This document shows, piece after piece, positions 4,945-6,187 of a stretch of DNA of 6,187 nt. Position numbers and translations under genes: made by a program. Below the pieces are notes generated by a model that worked only from the letters and a program-made list of their open reading frames with translations, did no database searches and had not been told where the DNA came from. Positions within the stretch are counted from its first letter, which is position 1. The number at the start of each line of letters is the position of its first letter. The stretch spans positions 1-6,187 of the forward strand of contig SKYG01000201.1 of assembly GCA_007128045.1 (NCBI GenBank). The letters run 5' to 3'. This stretch comes from Bacteroidales bacterium (lineage in GTDB: Bacteria > Bacteroidota > Bacteroidia > Bacteroidales > UBA7960).

Positions 4945-6187
4945 ATGCGATTTCTATTAACCTTAATTCTTCTTCACACATTACTGTTCCACTCCCAAGC
5001 TAGCGAAGAAAGTTTGGCCTACAATATCGAAGGGAAAATATTCGACGCCACAAATCAAGAACCTCTTACGGGAGCAACAATTGTAATTTCAGGCACCAAC
5101 CATTATGCTATAGCAGGTCTGGATGGAAGCTTTCTAATCAGAAATATTCCTCCAGGTAATTACGTGGCAGAGATTTCTTTTATCTCCTATGACATTCAAG
5201 AGAAATCTATTGACCTCAATCAAAATACTTTTTTAGAGATTGGGATGACCAGCCTTTCCTATACCCTGGAAAGTGTTGAAGTGGTTTCAACCCGCCTGGC
5301 AAACACCGAAGCCAGTGCACGTGCCACTGAGCGGAATGCATTAAATGTAATGAATGTAATTTCTGCGCGAGAGATAGAATTGTCTCCTGATGTCACCGTG
5401 GCAAACGTAGTCCAGAGGGTTTCAGGCGTGTCTCTTGAGCGCAGTAGCAGTGGTGACGGGCAACATGCAATTGTAAGGGGCATGGACAAACGATACAATT
5501 ACACCCTTGTAAACGGAATTAAAATTCCAAGTCCGGACCCAAAAAACAGGTATGTTCCATTAGATATATTTCCTTCAGATTTACTTGATCGCCTTGAAGT
5601 TACCAAAGCCTTAACCCCAAACATGGAGGGCGATGCCATAGGAGGGGTGATGGATATGAAAATGCGTGATGCACCAGACAGGTTTATCTTAAACTTCAAT
5701 GCGGGCACAGGATACAATCAGTTATTTCTGGATCGCAACTACCTCCTTTTTGGCAAAGACTTAACAGCCTTAAAGTCACCGCGACGAATCCATGGTGACT
5801 CATATCGTGCCAATATCAATGATTTTTCTATTGACAACCTGGACTTTAAGGAGGTACGCGCACCTTTGAATCAGGTTTACGGTTTTGCCATAGGAAATCG
5901 TTTCATGCGGAATAAGATGGGGGTGATTCTTGCAGGAAGCTACCAGAACACCTACAGAGGTGCCAACTCTCTGTTTTTCGAGACAGATGTTGACCGCAAC
6001 ACCAATAATCCGTTTTATGATGAAGTTCAGATTCGTGAGATCTCTTCAGAACAGTCGCGAGCAGGCATTCATTCAAAGATCGATTACCGCATTAACAAAC
6101 GTCACAAAATTGACCTGTATAACGCACTAATCTCATTAACAGATATTCAGGCACGTTCACGAATTGACACCAATTTGCGAATCGGGC
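4945..6187 (+). CDS. TonB-dependent outer-membrane receptor, N-terminal part (cut by window end)
   Basis: The first 414 residues of a receptor are present; the frame is open to the last base and most of the beta-barrel is missing. A signal peptide (1-19, MRFLLTLILLHTLLFHSQA) is followed by a carboxypeptidase-regulatory-like beta-sandwich (about 27-110) with GKIFDATNQEPLTGATI and GLDGSFLIRNIPPGNYVAEI. The plug domain (about 113-245) has ATVANVVQRVSGVS-like sequence (VTVANVVQRVSGVSLER), IVRGMDKRYNYTLVNGIKIP, and LDRLEVTKALTPNMEGDAIGGVMDM. Barrel strands begin around 250. Such receptors import scarce ligands (siderophores, vitamins, glycans or peptides) with energy from TonB-ExbBD. The substrate cannot be told from this part, and no SusD-like partner is visible because the downstream side is outside the window. 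The ATG is chosen because it starts the signal peptide; the leader is A/T-rich without Shine-Dalgarno. Expression may be affected by the hairpin at 4836-4872. Confidence 0.92.
   Translation, partial: MRFLLTLILLHTLLFHSQASEESLAYNIEGKIFDATNQEPLTGATIVISGTNHYAIAGLDGSFLIRNIPPGNYVAEISFISYDIQEKSIDLNQNTFLEIGMTSLSYTLESVEVVSTRLANTEASARATERNALNVMNVISAREIELSPDVTVANVVQRVSGVSLERSSSGDGQHAIVRGMDKRYNYTLVNGIKIPSPDPKNRYVPLDIFPSDLLDRLEVTKALTPNMEGDAIGGVMDMKMRDAPDRFILNFNAGTGYNQLFLDRNYLLFGKDLTALKSPRRIHGDSYRANINDFSIDNLDFKEVRAPLNQVYGFAIGNRFMRNKMGVILAGSYQNTYRGANSLFFETDVDRNTNNPFYDEVQIREISSEQSRAGIHSKIDYRINKRHKIDLYNALISLTDIQARSRIDTNLRIG

Noticed and set aside
5259..5717. Two antisense open frames opposite the TonB receptor
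   Set aside because: They are shadows of the receptor coding strand, without recognisable domains.

Overview
The window looks like chromosomal DNA of a Bacteroidota bacterium, probably of the Bacteroidales/Marinilabiliales type; this is inferred, not proven. The clues are a promoter of the Bacteroidota form (TTTG-like box, 19-bp spacer, TATCTTTG) at the left edge, absence of strong Shine-Dalgarno sequences before the starts, a TonB-dependent receptor with the carboxypeptidase-regulatory-like N-terminal domain common in this phylum, and intergenic regions full of short period-7/8 arrays and palindromes.

Layout. Positions 1-299 hold no gene. They carry a good leftward promoter (104-134), the start of its transcript with a G.U-rich hairpin (6-34) that runs off the window, and two short imperfect tandem arrays (152-188 and 235-290). 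A leftward gene for a small exported protein of unknown function follows (300-584). A non-coding stretch of about 400 bp (585-982) contains fragments of interspersed repeats and a -7 box that may start tilS. tilS (983-2356, rightward) encodes tRNA(Ile)-lysidine synthase. The 278-bp gap after tilS is half filled by a palindromic, MITE-like element (about 2462-2606) flanked by a 7-bp direct repeat. dsbD (2635-4710) encodes a complete three-domain thiol:disulfide interchange protein. The gap 4711-4944 has a perfect 22-bp palindrome, an 8-bp triple repeat and a 14-bp stem hairpin. A TonB-dependent outer-membrane receptor starts at 4945 and is cut by the window end.

Functionally this is mostly a housekeeping neighbourhood: tRNA decoding (TilS), delivery of reductant to the periplasm (DsbD) and outer-membrane uptake (receptor). 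The genes do not form an obvious single operon, since each gap is over 200 bp and holds its own hairpins or repeats. No new multi-gene system is visible. The most interesting signals are non-coding: the palindromic element placed in the leader of dsbD, the hairpin specific to the leftward RNA at the left edge, the hairpin in front of the receptor gene, and the recurring period-8 arrays in the gaps.
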